NCBI RefSeq assembly: GCF_028826155.1
Contig: NZ_JAQGPN010000001.1
Location: forward strand, 1,493,501-1,557,500
Length of the DNA stretch: 64,000 nucleotides
Source of the DNA: Mesorhizobium shangrilense
GTDB taxonomy: Bacteria > Pseudomonadota > Alphaproteobacteria > Rhizobiales > Rhizobiaceae
Reading direction: 5' to 3'
Positions 8,154 through 16,084 of the stretch are shown here, piece after piece. Under the pieces are notes generated by a model, which worked only from the letters and a program-made list of their open reading frames with translations, ran no database searches and was not told the origin of the DNA. Each line of letters opens with the position of its first letter. Position 1 is the first letter of the stretch. A program made the position numbers and the translations under genes.

Positions 8154-8621
8154 ATGAGAACGAGTATGGACTTCTCCCCCTTCTATCGCTCGAGCATTGG
8201 CTTCGACCGAATCTTCGACCTTCTCGAGAAGGCAAGCGTGCCGCAAAACGGCGACAACTGGCCGCCGTATGACATCGCCAAGCTTGGCGAGGACTCCTAT
8301 CGCATTGTGATCGCGGTTGCAGGCTTCAGCGACGATGAGTTGACCATAACGCAGGAGGCCAACATGCTCGTGATCAACGGTGAGAAGGTCGAGACCGGCG
8401 CGGTTCAGTACCTTCATCATGGCCTTGCACTCAGGCCTTTCGCTCGCCGCTTCGAGCTTGCTGACCATGTCAGCGTCATTGGCGCCAAGCTTGCGAACGG
8501 CCTGTTGGTCATCGACCTCAAAAAGGAGATTCCTGAGGAGATGAAGCCGCGCCAGATCGCGATCAAGGCGGAAATGGGCAAGAAGCCGGCGAATCGGATT
8601 GAGAGCGAGGTTGCCGCCTGA
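8154..8621 (+). CDS. Small heat-shock protein, Hsp20/IbpA family
   Basis: A 155-residue holding chaperone that binds unfolding proteins in the cytoplasm. The alpha-crystallin domain spans about residues 38-135, from YDIAKLGEDSYRIVIAVAGF through GLALRPFARRFELADHV to ANGLLVIDLKKEIPEE, with the usual N-terminal FYRSSIGFDRIFDLLE. The ATG follows aaggagg by eight bases; that site is folded into a ROSE-like element, so translation is probably heat-controlled. A rho-independent terminator lies at 8,661-8,696. Confidence 0.93.
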   Translation: MRTSMDFSPFYRSSIGFDRIFDLLEKASVPQNGDNWPPYDIAKLGEDSYRIVIAVAGFSDDELTITQEANMLVINGEKVETGAVQYLHHGLALRPFARRFELADHVSVIGAKLANGLLVIDLKKEIPEEMKPRQIAIKAEMGKKPANRIESEVAA

Positions 8622-8660
8622 GGGATACGGGGCGCGCGCATTCCGACGTGCTGATCATTC

Positions 8661-8696
8661 GCCCGCGTGTCCCAACGGATGCGCGGGCTCTTTTCG
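8661..8696 (+). terminator. Rho-independent terminator after Hsp20 gene
   Basis: GCCCGCG (8661-8667) pairs with CGCGGGC (8682-8688), followed directly by TCTTTTCG, 40 bases past the heat-shock stop codon. Confidence 0.75.
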
Positions 8697-8794
8697 TTTG
8701 AGATCAGAGCGACCGCCTACGCCGCATCGTTGCTCCAACCCCCGTCCCGGCCACGTCCGCGCCGCCCGCCTGAATGCACTTGCGGACTGATGAG

Positions 8795-8977
8795 CTAGTG
8801 CTTCACGCCGCCTGCGTAGCGGCTTCTTGCCATCTCAGAGTTGTAAGCCGAAGCCTCTTCGGCTGTGTCAAAGGCTTTCGCAACCACGCTCCCGTCCGGG
8901 GCCAGGCTAACCGCCAAAAACGGCAGCCCCTTCGCTGGAGGAGCATAGACCACATAGGCGAGCATGCGCTTGTTCAT
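8795..8977 (-). CDS. Small hypothetical protein
   Basis: A 60-residue protein (MNKRMLAYVVYAPPAKGLPF...) with alternating beta-like segments and a final helix (DTAEEASAYNSEMARSRYAG). No clear ribosome site, but the composition is protein-like and the region is otherwise unexplained. No family recognised. Confidence 0.45.
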   Translation of the reverse strand: MNKRMLAYVVYAPPAKGLPFLAVSLAPDGSVVAKAFDTAEEASAYNSEMARSRYAGGVKH

Positions 8978-9014
8978 CGCGCAACTCTATAAGGTTGGAA
9001 TCACTCAATCCAGT

Positions 9015-9092
9015 TCAGGTTCTCAAGGCTGCGCGTCGAAGGATGATCTGCAGGTCGGCGCTGCTGATGTCTGCAGTGAGCTCCGCAGCTGC
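9015..9092 (-). pseudogene. Fragment duplicating the N-terminal region of the 96-residue gene
   Basis: Minus-strand translation gives AAELTADISSADLQIILRRA, nearly identical to residues 11-32 of the gene at 7,336-7,626 (AERIADISSADLQIILRRAA). The DNA match covers roughly 60-70 bases with a few substitutions. Neither a proper start nor the C-terminal half is present. Confidence 0.6.
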
Positions 9093-9120
9093 GTGCCGGC
9101 GCTCCCCTTCCTTCGCTATC

Positions 9121-9145
9121 GGAACATTGTCCTGCCTCCAACGTT
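9121..9145 (+). promoter_or_regulatory. EcfG-type general stress promoter
   Basis: GGAAC at 9121-9125 and CGTT at 9142-9145 are separated by exactly 16 bases, a full match to GGAAC-N16/17-CGTT. It lies 101 bases upstream of the exported-protein gene at 9,247 on the same strand. Confidence 0.7.
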
Positions 9146-9246
9146 GGGTGATCCCCAACCGAGCGATGGCGCGTCGGAAGTATGGTCCTCGGTCGAGCCA
9201 CGACAGGCGAGCCATCGTCTCGCAAAAGAAACCGAGGAGATGCGCG

Positions 9247-9582
9247 ATGAAACTGTTGTCTGCAATTGTTGTCGCCGCCGCGACCGGCCTCTCAGCCGGT
9301 ACCGCCATTGCCGCTTGTCCAACTGATGCTGCCCGCCAGGGTGTTGATGCAAACAAGACGGCCGGCATAGCCAAGGATGGGACGCACGCCCCTCTGGAGA
9401 CCCCGGATACGCAGGCGAAGGCCGGCAATCCGGTTGCGAAGGATGGCAGCACGATGCCGTTGGCTGATCAGGAAGGCGGCGGAAACAAGGATCTGGCCAC
9501 CTCGCAGCAAGATATCGAAGCCCAACAGCGCGGGGAGAAGACAGCCGCAGCCAAAGCCCAGGACGAAGCGTGCGCCGAGTGA
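9247..9582 (+). CDS. Exported hydrophilic stress-type protein
   Basis: A 111-residue protein with a signal peptide (MKLLSAIVVAAATGLSAGTA, cleavage near IAAC). The mature part is Gly/Asp/Ala/Gln-rich and probably disordered (AKDGTHAPLETPDTQAKAG...), with similar AKDG(T/S)xxPL units near residues 46 and 67. gaggag sits before the ATG at 9247. The perfect EcfG-type promoter upstream and the terminator downstream make it a single-gene stress transcript. The molecular role is unknown; it should act in the periplasm. Confidence 0.75.
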   Translation: MKLLSAIVVAAATGLSAGTAIAACPTDAARQGVDANKTAGIAKDGTHAPLETPDTQAKAGNPVAKDGSTMPLADQEGGGNKDLATSQQDIEAQQRGEKTAAAKAQDEACAE

Positions 9583-9675
9583 CGACCGGGCCCTTTCTGC
9601 CGCTAACCATTTCTTCAGAATCCCCACCGACATTGCCTCAGCGGACATGTTTCGAGTACCGCCTCAGGCAACGCG

Positions 9676-9706
9676 CCCGCTGGCTTCGGCCGGCGGGTCT
9701 TTTTTT
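9676..9706 (+). terminator. Rho-independent terminator
   Basis: A nine-pair stem with one G-T pair (9676-9684 with 9689-9697) and loop TTCG, followed by TCTTTTTTTG. It ends the transcript of the exported stress-type protein. Confidence 0.85.
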
Positions 9707-9772
9707 GTTGTCTTCGACCTGCAATCTGCCGTAGCTGAGTACAGTGAACTGCAGCGCTCTGGGAAGGTTGAC

Positions 9773-9898
9773 GTGAGCTACGACTGGACAGGTGAACGAA
9801 CCCGTCGACGCCAGAGGATCAAGCGGGCGCTGGTCGCACTGTCGGTCGCTTTTGCAGCGGGCATCGCCTGGATGCTGGATGTGCGTTCACTTCATTGA
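9773..9898 (+). CDS. 41-residue single-pass membrane protein
   Basis: It starts at GTG 9773 after gggaagg. The N-terminus is strongly basic (SYDWTGERTRRRQRIKRA), followed by one hydrophobic helix (LVALSVAFAAGIAWML), giving a positive-inside membrane protein. It is too short for family assignment. Confidence 0.5.
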   Translation: MSYDWTGERTRRRQRIKRALVALSVAFAAGIAWMLDVRSLH

Positions 9899-9903
9899 TC
9901 GCA

Positions 9904-10113
9904 TCACTCGGCCGCCCGGACCGAATGATCGGCGTCCAGACCGGCTCGGAGCGCCTCCACATTTGTTGCTCCACGAACGAACAAGCCCATCAGACGATGC
10001 GCCACATCCTCGCGATCGTCGGGGTTAATAATGCCTTTGGCCGCGCAATGCTCGTCCAGAGCCGTGCGAAGGATCTCGATCTGATCGGGGCCATAAATGT
10101 TCGGGAAAGGTAT
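9904..10113 (-). CDS. MPF-NIY family small protein, copy 1, start codon apparently ATA
   Basis: A 69-residue protein of a small family present three times here (others start at 24,076 and 25,604). Shared blocks are PF-NIYxPxQ, ALDEHC, GII, a RE-VAxRLM-LF segment and VEALRAGLD. The codon aligned with the ATG or TTG of the sister copies is ATA at 10113-10111, while the ribosome site (ggggag) is kept. Either an ATA start is used weakly or the copy is silenced. The leader upstream is also conserved with the other copies. Function unknown; helical, soluble. Confidence 0.55.
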   Translation of the reverse strand: MPFPNIYGPDQIEILRTALDEHCAAKGIINPDDREDVAHRLMGLFVRGATNVEALRAGLDADHSVRAAE

Positions 10114-10294
10114 GGCTTTCTCCCCTGTGGTTTGGGCGAAAGCGCAGATCGTCTTTCAAGTACCCCCCACGCCAGAACAGGCAGGTGACGGGCACGATAT
10201 CTCAAACGATGCGGCAGCGCTATGTGAATTGATGGTGACCCTGCTCTATCTCCCCCGCTCCACATGGCTGCGCCCCCCGTCTCTCTATTCACCG

Positions 10295-10319
10295 GGAAAC
10301 ATTAGGGGCCGCGAGCGTT
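10295..10319 (+). promoter_or_regulatory. Possible EcfG-type promoter
   Basis: GGAAA (10295-10299, one base off GGAAC) and CGTT (10316-10319) are separated by 16 bases. The ATG of the next small gene follows 18 bases later. Confidence 0.4.
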
Positions 10320-10337
10320 GTGCTCTCCAACCGTGAT

Positions 10338-10571
10338 ATGGCTCAGGCAAGGAAAATGGCAGACGGCGACAAGGACGATCCGCCACAAAAATTAGTCCCC
10401 CTGGCAAAGCGCCTGGTTGCTGAAACCGGCATCTCCGAGGCTCAAGCGCGCGAGCCGATTGCTACTTTGGGCGTCGACTGGGCTTCCCTGGTGCGGGAGG
10501 CTCAGCTGTTGCGAAAGATCGGCCGCAGTTGGGCGGGAAGCAGCGGTGCGGAGTTCAGTCCAAGGGCCTAA
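10338..10571 (+). CDS. Small hydrophilic hypothetical protein
   Basis: A 77-residue protein if it starts at ATG 10338; ATG 10356, preceded by aagga, is equally possible. The helical core (PLAKRLVAETGISEAQAREPIATLGVDWASLVREAQLL) resembles small rhizobial DUF-type proteins. The last 15 residues look unstructured. It probably belongs to the stress-gene cluster because of the promoter-like sequence just upstream. Confidence 0.5.
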   Translation: MAQARKMADGDKDDPPQKLVPLAKRLVAETGISEAQAREPIATLGVDWASLVREAQLLRKIGRSWAGSSGAEFSPRA

Positions 10572-10667
10572 CCTAAGCGGTATGGTCGGTCATAGGCGCC
10601 AACTGGCGGCCGGGGCGCAGTCCTTCCACTCCGACTTTTGGGTGCGTGCCTGGGCTGCCGCGCTCGA

Positions 10668-11468
10668 TCAGAAGACATCAAGCGAAAACTTCTTCGAGAT
10701 CCCCAAGCCTAACGTGAACTGGTCCTCGTCCCCGGCTTCGACGATTGGGGAATCACCGGCATCACCGATCAGCTTGCTGTACGAAGCCTCGCCATTCAGG
10801 AACCAGGTTGGACGGAATTCATACCGGGCCGAGCCTTTCAGGCCGGCGGTCTTGAAGCCGCCGTCGGCATCGTAGGGGGCGACGCGAAATCCGGTGTTGG
10901 CCGCCTCCTCTGGCGACACACCGAAATAGCTCTGCATGTAGTCGCCGGAGGCGGCACTGGCGAAAGGCCCGAGCTTCAACTCCAGCTCCGGCACGGGTCG
11001 CACTACCGCGTTCGCCCCAAATTCACCGACGAAACCTTCCGCTCCCCCGAAAGCGTATCTCACCTCGCCCCATACCTCCGCGTGGGTCCATTGGTACCTG
11101 GCGCCGATACCGGCTTCGAAAGTCGAGTCGACTTCATCCAGCCCAAACAGGTCCGGATCGTCGTCGAGGTTTCGCTCGGAGATGTAGTTGAAGGCAGGGC
11201 CAAACGACAAACCCGCACGGTCGGGCTCAACGGTTCCTATCGTGAACAGCCCCGGAAGCGCCACGTAGCCAATTCCGATGGTCGGCCAGGGGGAGAGTTC
11301 GTAATCGTCGGAACCCTCGTATTCGGGCTGCCACTTGCCGCCGAAACCGAGCTCTATGATGATGTCGATATCAGATTGGGAAACCTGCGCCTCCAGATTG
11401 TCGGCGGCCCCGACAGCGGTGGACAGGAGCCCGCAAAAGAGGGTCGCTATTCCTGTTCTCGTCCACAT
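10668..11468 (-). CDS. MipA/OmpV-family outer membrane protein
   Basis: A 266-residue outer-membrane barrel protein. It has a signal peptide (MWTRTGIATLFCGLLSTAVG), then the family's GFGGKWQPEYEGSDDY opening, an LSFGPAFNY strand, paired amphipathic strands throughout and a terminal phenylalanine for Bam-dependent insertion. MipA in E. coli is a scaffold for murein synthases, but most family members are unassigned. It is transcribed alone. Confidence 0.85.
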   Translation of the reverse strand: MWTRTGIATLFCGLLSTAVGAADNLEAQVSQSDIDIIIELGFGGKWQPEYEGSDDYELSPWPTIGIGYVALPGLFTIGTVEPDRAGLSFGPAFNYISERNLDDDPDLFGLDEVDSTFEAGIGARYQWTHAEVWGEVRYAFGGAEGFVGEFGANAVVRPVPELELKLGPFASAASGDYMQSYFGVSPEEAANTGFRVAPYDADGGFKTAGLKGSARYEFRPTWFLNGEASYSKLIGDAGDSPIVEAGDEDQFTLGLGISKKFSLDVF

Positions 11469-11617
11469 GTCCGGGGTATCTCCGACGCTCGCAAGTGAAG
11501 CGTGTACCGGGTTCTACTGCAGCGCAAGGTTCGTTCGATAAGATAACGCGCAAGACGACACATACACGACAACGTGTGGCCGAACGGCCACCGTCGAACC
11601 CGGCCGTCAGCCTCTCG

Positions 11618-13096
11618 TCAGACCAGCCCGGTCCACCAAAAGCATCCCACCGCCACCGCCCCGCACACCAGCGCCATGACCAAATCCCGCCGCTTGGCCC
11701 GCGGTTCGCGCCGCGCCACCGGTGTGATGTTCGGCAGAAATTTCGCGTAGTCGCCCGGTTGCCAGTCATCGCCGGGCGCCACTTCTGGCCCAGGGTCAAT
11801 CCCACGCGCGATCTTCTGCCTCCGTATGAATTGGCTGGCGGCGGCGTTGTCGCTGAGGCCGGCAGCGTACTTCGTGCGCAATTCCGTTCCCTCGATCGCT
11901 GTGCGCCGCTCGAGCTCAGATATCGGCTCCATCGAACTCGTCGGCGGCAGCACGGCGACCTTCTCCACGGGCGCGGGCGCGCCGTCGTCGCCGAACACCG
12001 AAACGAGCGCCTCACCCGTGGCCAACGCTGGCAATTCCGCCCGCGCATCGACAACGCCTTTGTTCGGTCGCAAGGTGTCGGCTGCTGCCCTCACCTGACG
12101 CATAGACTTGGCAGTATGCGCACGCATTCCGTGCAGCACACGCGTTCCGAGTTGTTCGAGCACGACGTCGGGCACATCCGCCGGACTCTGCGTCACGAAG
12201 AATACACCCACCCCCTTGGATCGGACCAAGCGGACCAAACGTTCGATCTGCTGAAGAAGGGCCGGCGGCGCGTCGCGGAACAGCAGGTGCGCTTCATCAA
12301 AGAAGAAGGCGATTTTGGGTTTCTCAAGATCGCCCGCTTCGGGCAGCCGACGGAACAGTTCTGTCAGCAGCCAGAGCAGAAAAACCGCATACGTCTTCGG
12401 GCTTTCCATCAGGTGGTCAGCGTGCAGAAGATTGATTATGCCGCGGCCGTCAGGTGCCACGCGCATGAAATCGGAAATGTCGAACGGCGGCTCTCCGAAG
12501 AGACGATCGCCCCCCTGCGCCTCGAGCGCAAGGATGCCGCGCTGGATGGCCGAAATCGAGCTCGCGGTGATGTTGCCATATTGACGGCAGACAGACTCGC
12601 GGTCCTCCAGCATGTCATTGAGGGTCCAGCGCAAATCGTTCAGCGTCAGCATCCATTCGTACCGCTCATCAGCAATTCGAAACGCTATGGCCATGGCCCC
12701 GGCTTGCGTCTCGTTGAGCCCCAACATTGTAGACAGGAGCAGCGCCCCCATGTCCTGGACACTCGTGCGGATTGGGAGCCCGTGCAAATCGAAGAGATCC
12801 CAAAAGGCTACCGGGAACGCCTCAGGCGCCCAGATGCGCCCTAAGGCGGCGGCGCGGGCCGCTGGGGGGCCGTTGGCCACGCCAGGGCTTCCCAACCCCG
12901 ACAGATCGCCTTTCACGTCAGCAGCGAAGACCGGCACGCCAGCCGCCGACAGCTGCTCGACCATAACTTGAAGGGTTCGAGTTTTCCCGGACCCGGTCGC
13001 GCCGGTAACCAGCCCGTGGCGATTGGCCAGGCGGAGCGGCAGAGAGATACCCCTGCCGTCCTTCGTCACCCCGATCGTGATTGCGGCGCCCGTCAC
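11618..13096 (-). CDS. HerA-like ATPase, DUF853 (YjgR) family
   Basis: A 492-residue RecA-fold ATPase. GLVTGATGSGKTRTLQVM is the Walker A, PKIAFFFDEAHLLF the Walker B with catalytic glutamate, and FFVTQSPADVPD the sensor-type motif. Residues about 465-485 form a C-terminal membrane helix, unusual for the family. The start is GTG 13096, overlapping the upstream stop (GTGA). Relatives pump or thread DNA or proteins as hexamers. Standing last in an operon of small unknown genes beside an integrase, it may serve element transfer, maintenance or defence, but there is no direct evidence. Confidence 0.85.
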   Translation of the reverse strand: MTGAAITIGVTKDGRGISLPLRLANRHGLVTGATGSGKTRTLQVMVEQLSAAGVPVFAADVKGDLSGLGSPGVANGPPAARAAALGRIWAPEAFPVAFWDLFDLHGLPIRTSVQDMGALLLSTMLGLNETQAGAMAIAFRIADERYEWMLTLNDLRWTLNDMLEDRESVCRQYGNITASSISAIQRGILALEAQGGDRLFGEPPFDISDFMRVAPDGRGIINLLHADHLMESPKTYAVFLLWLLTELFRRLPEAGDLEKPKIAFFFDEAHLLFRDAPPALLQQIERLVRLVRSKGVGVFFVTQSPADVPDVVLEQLGTRVLHGMRAHTAKSMRQVRAAADTLRPNKGVVDARAELPALATGEALVSVFGDDGAPAPVEKVAVLPPTSSMEPISELERRTAIEGTELRTKYAAGLSDNAAASQFIRRQKIARGIDPGPEVAPGDDWQPGDYAKFLPNITPVARREPRAKRRDLVMALVCGAVAVGCFWWTGLV

Positions 13097-13485
13097 TGGA
13101 ATTCTCCAGCGCGAGTCACCACATGCCCGCCGAGCACAAAATCGAACGCCGCGATTGCCTGCGCCTCGGCGTCGGTCACGTAGAACGCACGCCGCTCGGC
13201 TTCCGCAACAACGGTGGCCGCGTCCTCCGATCCGCAGAAGAACTGCGCTGCAGCATCGACGTCGATCAAATTGATCGGCAACGCCGCCGCAGCAGCCCAG
13301 GCTGCAATCGCCGCGCAATTGGAGCCTGTCGGCAAGCACAGTCGATCGACGCCGACGGCCCGAAGCTCATCGAGCCTTGCAATTGCATTGGCTGTGCTGG
13401 ACAGCGGCATTGTCACGACATGACCAGCCGTGCCGCACGCCATGCCGATCGACTCCGAGTCAAAAGCGATTGATATCGTCCGCAT
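13093..13485 (-). CDS. Hypothetical protein coupled to HerA-like ATPase
   Basis: A 130-residue protein with alternating strands and helices (MRTISIAFDSESIGMACG..., VGVDRLCLPTGSNCAAIAAW, LPINLIDVDAAAQFFCGSED), suggesting a small Rossmann-like alpha/beta fold. No catalytic motif recognised. Its stop overlaps the GTG of the HerA-like gene, so the two are made together and could form a complex. Function unknown. Confidence 0.65.
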   Translation of the reverse strand: MRTISIAFDSESIGMACGTAGHVVTMPLSSTANAIARLDELRAVGVDRLCLPTGSNCAAIAAWAAAAALPINLIDVDAAAQFFCGSEDAATVVAEAERRAFYVTDAEAQAIAAFDFVLGGHVVTRAGEFQ

Positions 13486-13597
13486 TTTTTAGAATCCCCG
13501 TTCGGATGAAGGCCGTCCCTTGGCCAGGTGAATGCGGTCGCCCGGCACCATGCCGGCGCGATCCGCGGTTATCGCTGCCCCGTGCAGCGAATGGTCG

Positions 13598-14095
13598 TCA
13601 GGCGCTGTTGCTGTCGCGCGATTTGCTTTCCAGTTCGGCCAGCACGCGCTCAAGCATCGCCATGGTCTCGGGCATGAATTTTTCGACGCGCCGGGCTCTT
13701 GCAAAAAAGGTGCCGTCGCCCAGGTAACGCCGCGCGAATGTGCCCTCCCGCAGGCCGAGCGCGTGGCGCGCGGCTTCAAGGCGCGCGAGGTATTCCGCGG
13801 CGGTGCAAGGATCTGGTGCCGGGGCCAATTCGCCCCGCGCCAACAGATCCAGCACGGCCTCAATCTTGGCCAGCGTTGGTGCGTAAACTCCACCGCCGCG
13901 GCGGATTCGCCCAACGAAGTCTCGACTGCCGAAAAACCGGGCACCGAATGCGCCGTCGCCAAGACCCGATTGTTTGAGTGCCGCCTCGAGGTCAGGCAGA
14001 AACTCGACCGCGGAACGTACCGTGTTTCGTCTCGTCAGGCTGCGCGCTCCGTCGCGGGCGACAGGTCTATCGGATTGTGTTTCTCCAAGGCTCAT
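13598..14095 (-). CDS. Protein with two tandem HTH-like repeats
   Basis: A 165-residue protein in which two segments resemble each other. Residues 36-88 carry GLGDGAFGARFFGSRDFVGRI and 101-155 carry LGLREGTFARRYLGDGTFFA, both followed by P-T-x-x-x-(I/L)E-x-V-L. The pattern (helix, turn, GdxxFxxR) resembles compact Cro-like HTH units in rhizobial proteins. DNA binding is therefore likely, but inferred. It overlaps the next gene by ATGA. Confidence 0.6.
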   Translation of the reverse strand: MSLGETQSDRPVARDGARSLTRRNTVRSAVEFLPDLEAALKQSGLGDGAFGARFFGSRDFVGRIRRGGGVYAPTLAKIEAVLDLLARGELAPAPDPCTAAEYLARLEAARHALGLREGTFARRYLGDGTFFARARRVEKFMPETMAMLERVLAELESKSRDSNSA

Positions 14096-14487
14096 ATCCG
14101 CCTCCCCTTCCGTGAAATCGATCTGATTTTGGTTCGTGCCCGGCGTGCGGGCTGCGAACCGCCAGGCGGCGCGGCGTCCATATCCCTGACGACGGCATCA
14201 ACCTCGCGCATCAGGTCAAAGCCGAGCGGATCAGACGACGCGCGCTGACTAATCCGGCGCAGCAAGTCGAATGCGCGCTGCTGAAGCGGGGCCGCGGCTT
14301 CTGAATCTTCGGCCGGGCGAGACGGTCGCAGTCGTTTGAGGGCCTGCGCGAGACGATCCTCGCGGGCCAGGGCTTTCTCGCGCTCATCCGCCATGCGGTC
14401 GAAAAGGGGCATAAAGCGCTCGCCGTAACGTTCCACAACGCGAGCCGCCTGCAGGTATGCGCGGTCGATTTCCTCAAAGGTGGACAT
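14092..14487 (-). CDS. Hypothetical helical protein of the element operon
   Basis: A 131-residue protein starting at ATG 14487 behind ggagg. It is Arg/Ala/Glu-rich and almost entirely helical (MSTFEEIDRAYLQAARVVER..., LAREDRLAQALKRLRPSR), with a basic tail (RRARTKIRSISRKGRR) that could contact DNA. It is coupled at both ends: TGATG with the gene before, ATGA with the gene after. Function unknown. Confidence 0.6.
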   Translation of the reverse strand: MSTFEEIDRAYLQAARVVERYGERFMPLFDRMADEREKALAREDRLAQALKRLRPSRPAEDSEAAAPLQQRAFDLLRRISQRASSDPLGFDLMREVDAVVRDMDAAPPGGSQPARRARTKIRSISRKGRRI

Positions 14488-14705
14488 CACTTGTCCTCCA
14501 TCGCGCTTTGCAGGCTGATCGGCTCGCCGCTGCACTGCTCCAAATTCCAGTCGGTCGGCTCGGTCGCCGCTATCTCGCACGCAGCGGCGCGCGAGTTCAC
14601 CGCGCAAAGGCGATCGGCCACGGCGCTCACGCCCATCACGAACAGCGCCACGGCGGCGAGGCTGGCGACGTCGTGCGCCAGATCGACAAGGTCGGTGCGC
14701 GTCAT
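14487..14705 (-). CDS. Small membrane protein of the element operon
   Basis: A 72-residue protein with one hydrophobic helix (ASLAAVALFVMGVSAVADRL) and a soluble part with two cysteines that end up outside the membrane (CEIAATEPTDWNLEQC). The general shape resembles phage spanin or small Rz1-like proteins, but without a lipobox. The ATG overlaps the previous stop (ATGA). Confidence 0.55.
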   Translation of the reverse strand: MTRTDLVDLAHDVASLAAVALFVMGVSAVADRLCAVNSRAAACEIAATEPTDWNLEQCSGEPISLQSAMEDK

Positions 14706-14998
14706 GATGCACCTCGCCGGAGCTCGGGATTGTTGGGCCAGGTGGGGCTCGAGAAGCACTGCTTCACCCGGCGATCTAGACGCCCGTCCCGCCGCACGGC
14801 GAAACGGCTGTTCGCCAGCCATTCCGCGTCGCTGGCAAACTGCAAAGGATACGCGGTGCCATCAGGCCTCGGTCGCAATGCCCAGGCGGGCGTGTGGTCC
14901 CCGCTGAAGCGGTGGACGTAGGCGGCAAGCACAAACGCCTGGTCTGCCGGATGCAAGCCGGAGCCACGGGCCGTGCAGGCGTCGGGCGAGATCTTCAT
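14702..14998 (-). CDS. Hypothetical protein of the element operon
   Basis: A 98-residue protein starting at ATG 14998 (MKISPDACTARGSGLHPADQ...). It contains FVLAAYVHRFSGDHTPAWA and FASDAEWLANSRFAVRRDG. Small phage-island proteins with this DxxWLxxxxFxVRxDGxLDRR ending are common, but no function is known. The start is supported by an ATGA overlap with the frame ending at 14995. Confidence 0.55.
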   Translation of the reverse strand: MKISPDACTARGSGLHPADQAFVLAAYVHRFSGDHTPAWALRPRPDGTAYPLQFASDAEWLANSRFAVRRDGRLDRRVKQCFSSPTWPNNPELRRGAS

Positions 14999-15283
14999 AG
15001 CCGCGCCCCCGCCAGTTTCACGGAGTCGAGCGTGGCCGCGCCGTAATGCGTGCCGATAGTCGCCTCTACATGCAATCTTTTCTTCGGCCTTATCGGCGGC
15101 CGTTTCATCGGCGTCGGTCCAGCTTGCAAGCACACGGCGCGCGGCGGGATCGTAACGCTTACCCAGGCGCACAAGCGCTTCGGCATCAACGGCCGCGTAA
15201 TAGCCGATTGAATGGTCGCCAGGTTCAGAGTCCAGCGTTGCGGCGAGCACTGCCGCCGGCGATGGTTCGCGGTGTTTGGTCAT
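14995..15283 (-). pseudogene. Hypothetical gene, apparently frameshifted near 15,075
   Basis: It starts at ATG 15283 after aagga (MTKHREPSPAAVLAATLDS...). From about 15,075 the better coding frame is the neighbouring one (VEATIGTHYGAATLDSVKLA), with higher GC at third positions; it ends in a TGA that overlaps the next ATG. In the uninterrupted frame the same stretch is Arg/His-rich and runs on into the next gene. A one-base indel in the run GAAGAAAAGA is the simplest cause. Confidence 0.5.
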
Positions 15284-15385
15284 TATGGGAGTCCTTGAGC
15301 AAGGCTTCGCCGGCGCGCTGGAAAGCGCGGCATGCGGCGAGCTGCGTTGATGTTTTGGGTGAGTGTGGGTGCGCGCTAAGCCGGC

Positions 15386-15505
15386 TTACCGGCAGTCGAT
15401 CCAGGCGCGCTTTGCCGCTCGAGTGGCACGGCGGTCATCGCGGCGAATGCGCTCGCGAAGGTTTGCAAAATCGTGGCGTGAAATGGTAAGGCTACGAGCA
15501 GCCAT
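15386..15505 (-). CDS. 39-residue basic peptide, first gene of the element operon
   Basis: It starts at ATG 15505 with aggag eight bases upstream. The peptide is very Arg-rich (SRHDFANLRERIRRDDRRATR) and helical, typical of small DNA- or RNA-binding proteins on phage islands. About 100 bases separate it from the next gene. Confidence 0.5.
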   Translation of the reverse strand: MAARSLTISRHDFANLRERIRRDDRRATRAAKRAWIDCR

Positions 15506-16084
15506 GATCGAACTCCTGAGGTTCGGTTTCGGTGAGACCCGGTGGGAGGCTGCAACCTCGCTCCGGGTCGTTTTTCTTGCACCTTCATAGTAGCAAAATC
15601 GCAGGGATTCGCAACGAAAAAAGCGAGTCCAATCAACGATTTATGCCGACTTTTGGCTCTCTTTCGAGTGCTCCAGGACTAGCCGACGTCAGGCGGAAGG
15701 CGGGCTGCCGTGCTGCCCTCGTCGAGGGCGCGGGTGCGTGCCGCAGCTCGCACGCTGCTGCGCATGCCGGCGCTGTGGCGCGGGGGTCCTGGCACGGTGG
15801 GAGCCTGCGCCCGCTAGGCTGTGCGCTGCCCTCGTGGAGCTCAGGCGAGGCCTTGACTTTTCAGGAATAAATGCCTACATGTCGATGACTGCAGCGCCAC
15901 CTTCGCGCAGCGTCTAGGCTGGCCCGGATCGCCCGCCGCCTCGAGCGCCCGGCGCTCACTTTCAAGAATGACGTTTAGGGACCGTGTTTGAGAGGGGCGG
16001 GTCGAGGGTCGCCAGCCTGCCTGGTGTCGCGGACCTTACTTTTTTTCGTAGGGGTTCTTCCCCACGGTCCAAAGGCGCGAAGTT
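15506..16084. other. 579-base region without a confident gene
   Basis: The right part lies downstream of the integrase and the left part upstream of the small-gene operon, so it should hold that operon's promoter. A CCCGG...CCGGG inverted repeat near 15,538-15,568 is visible. Open frames here have poor, Arg/Ser-rich composition. No tRNA, att core or repeat was recognised. Confidence 0.4.

Noticed and set aside
11495..12844. A 449-residue plus-strand frame
   Set aside because: Mirror of the HerA-like ATPase gene, which has Walker motifs; Arg/His/Gln-rich without domains.
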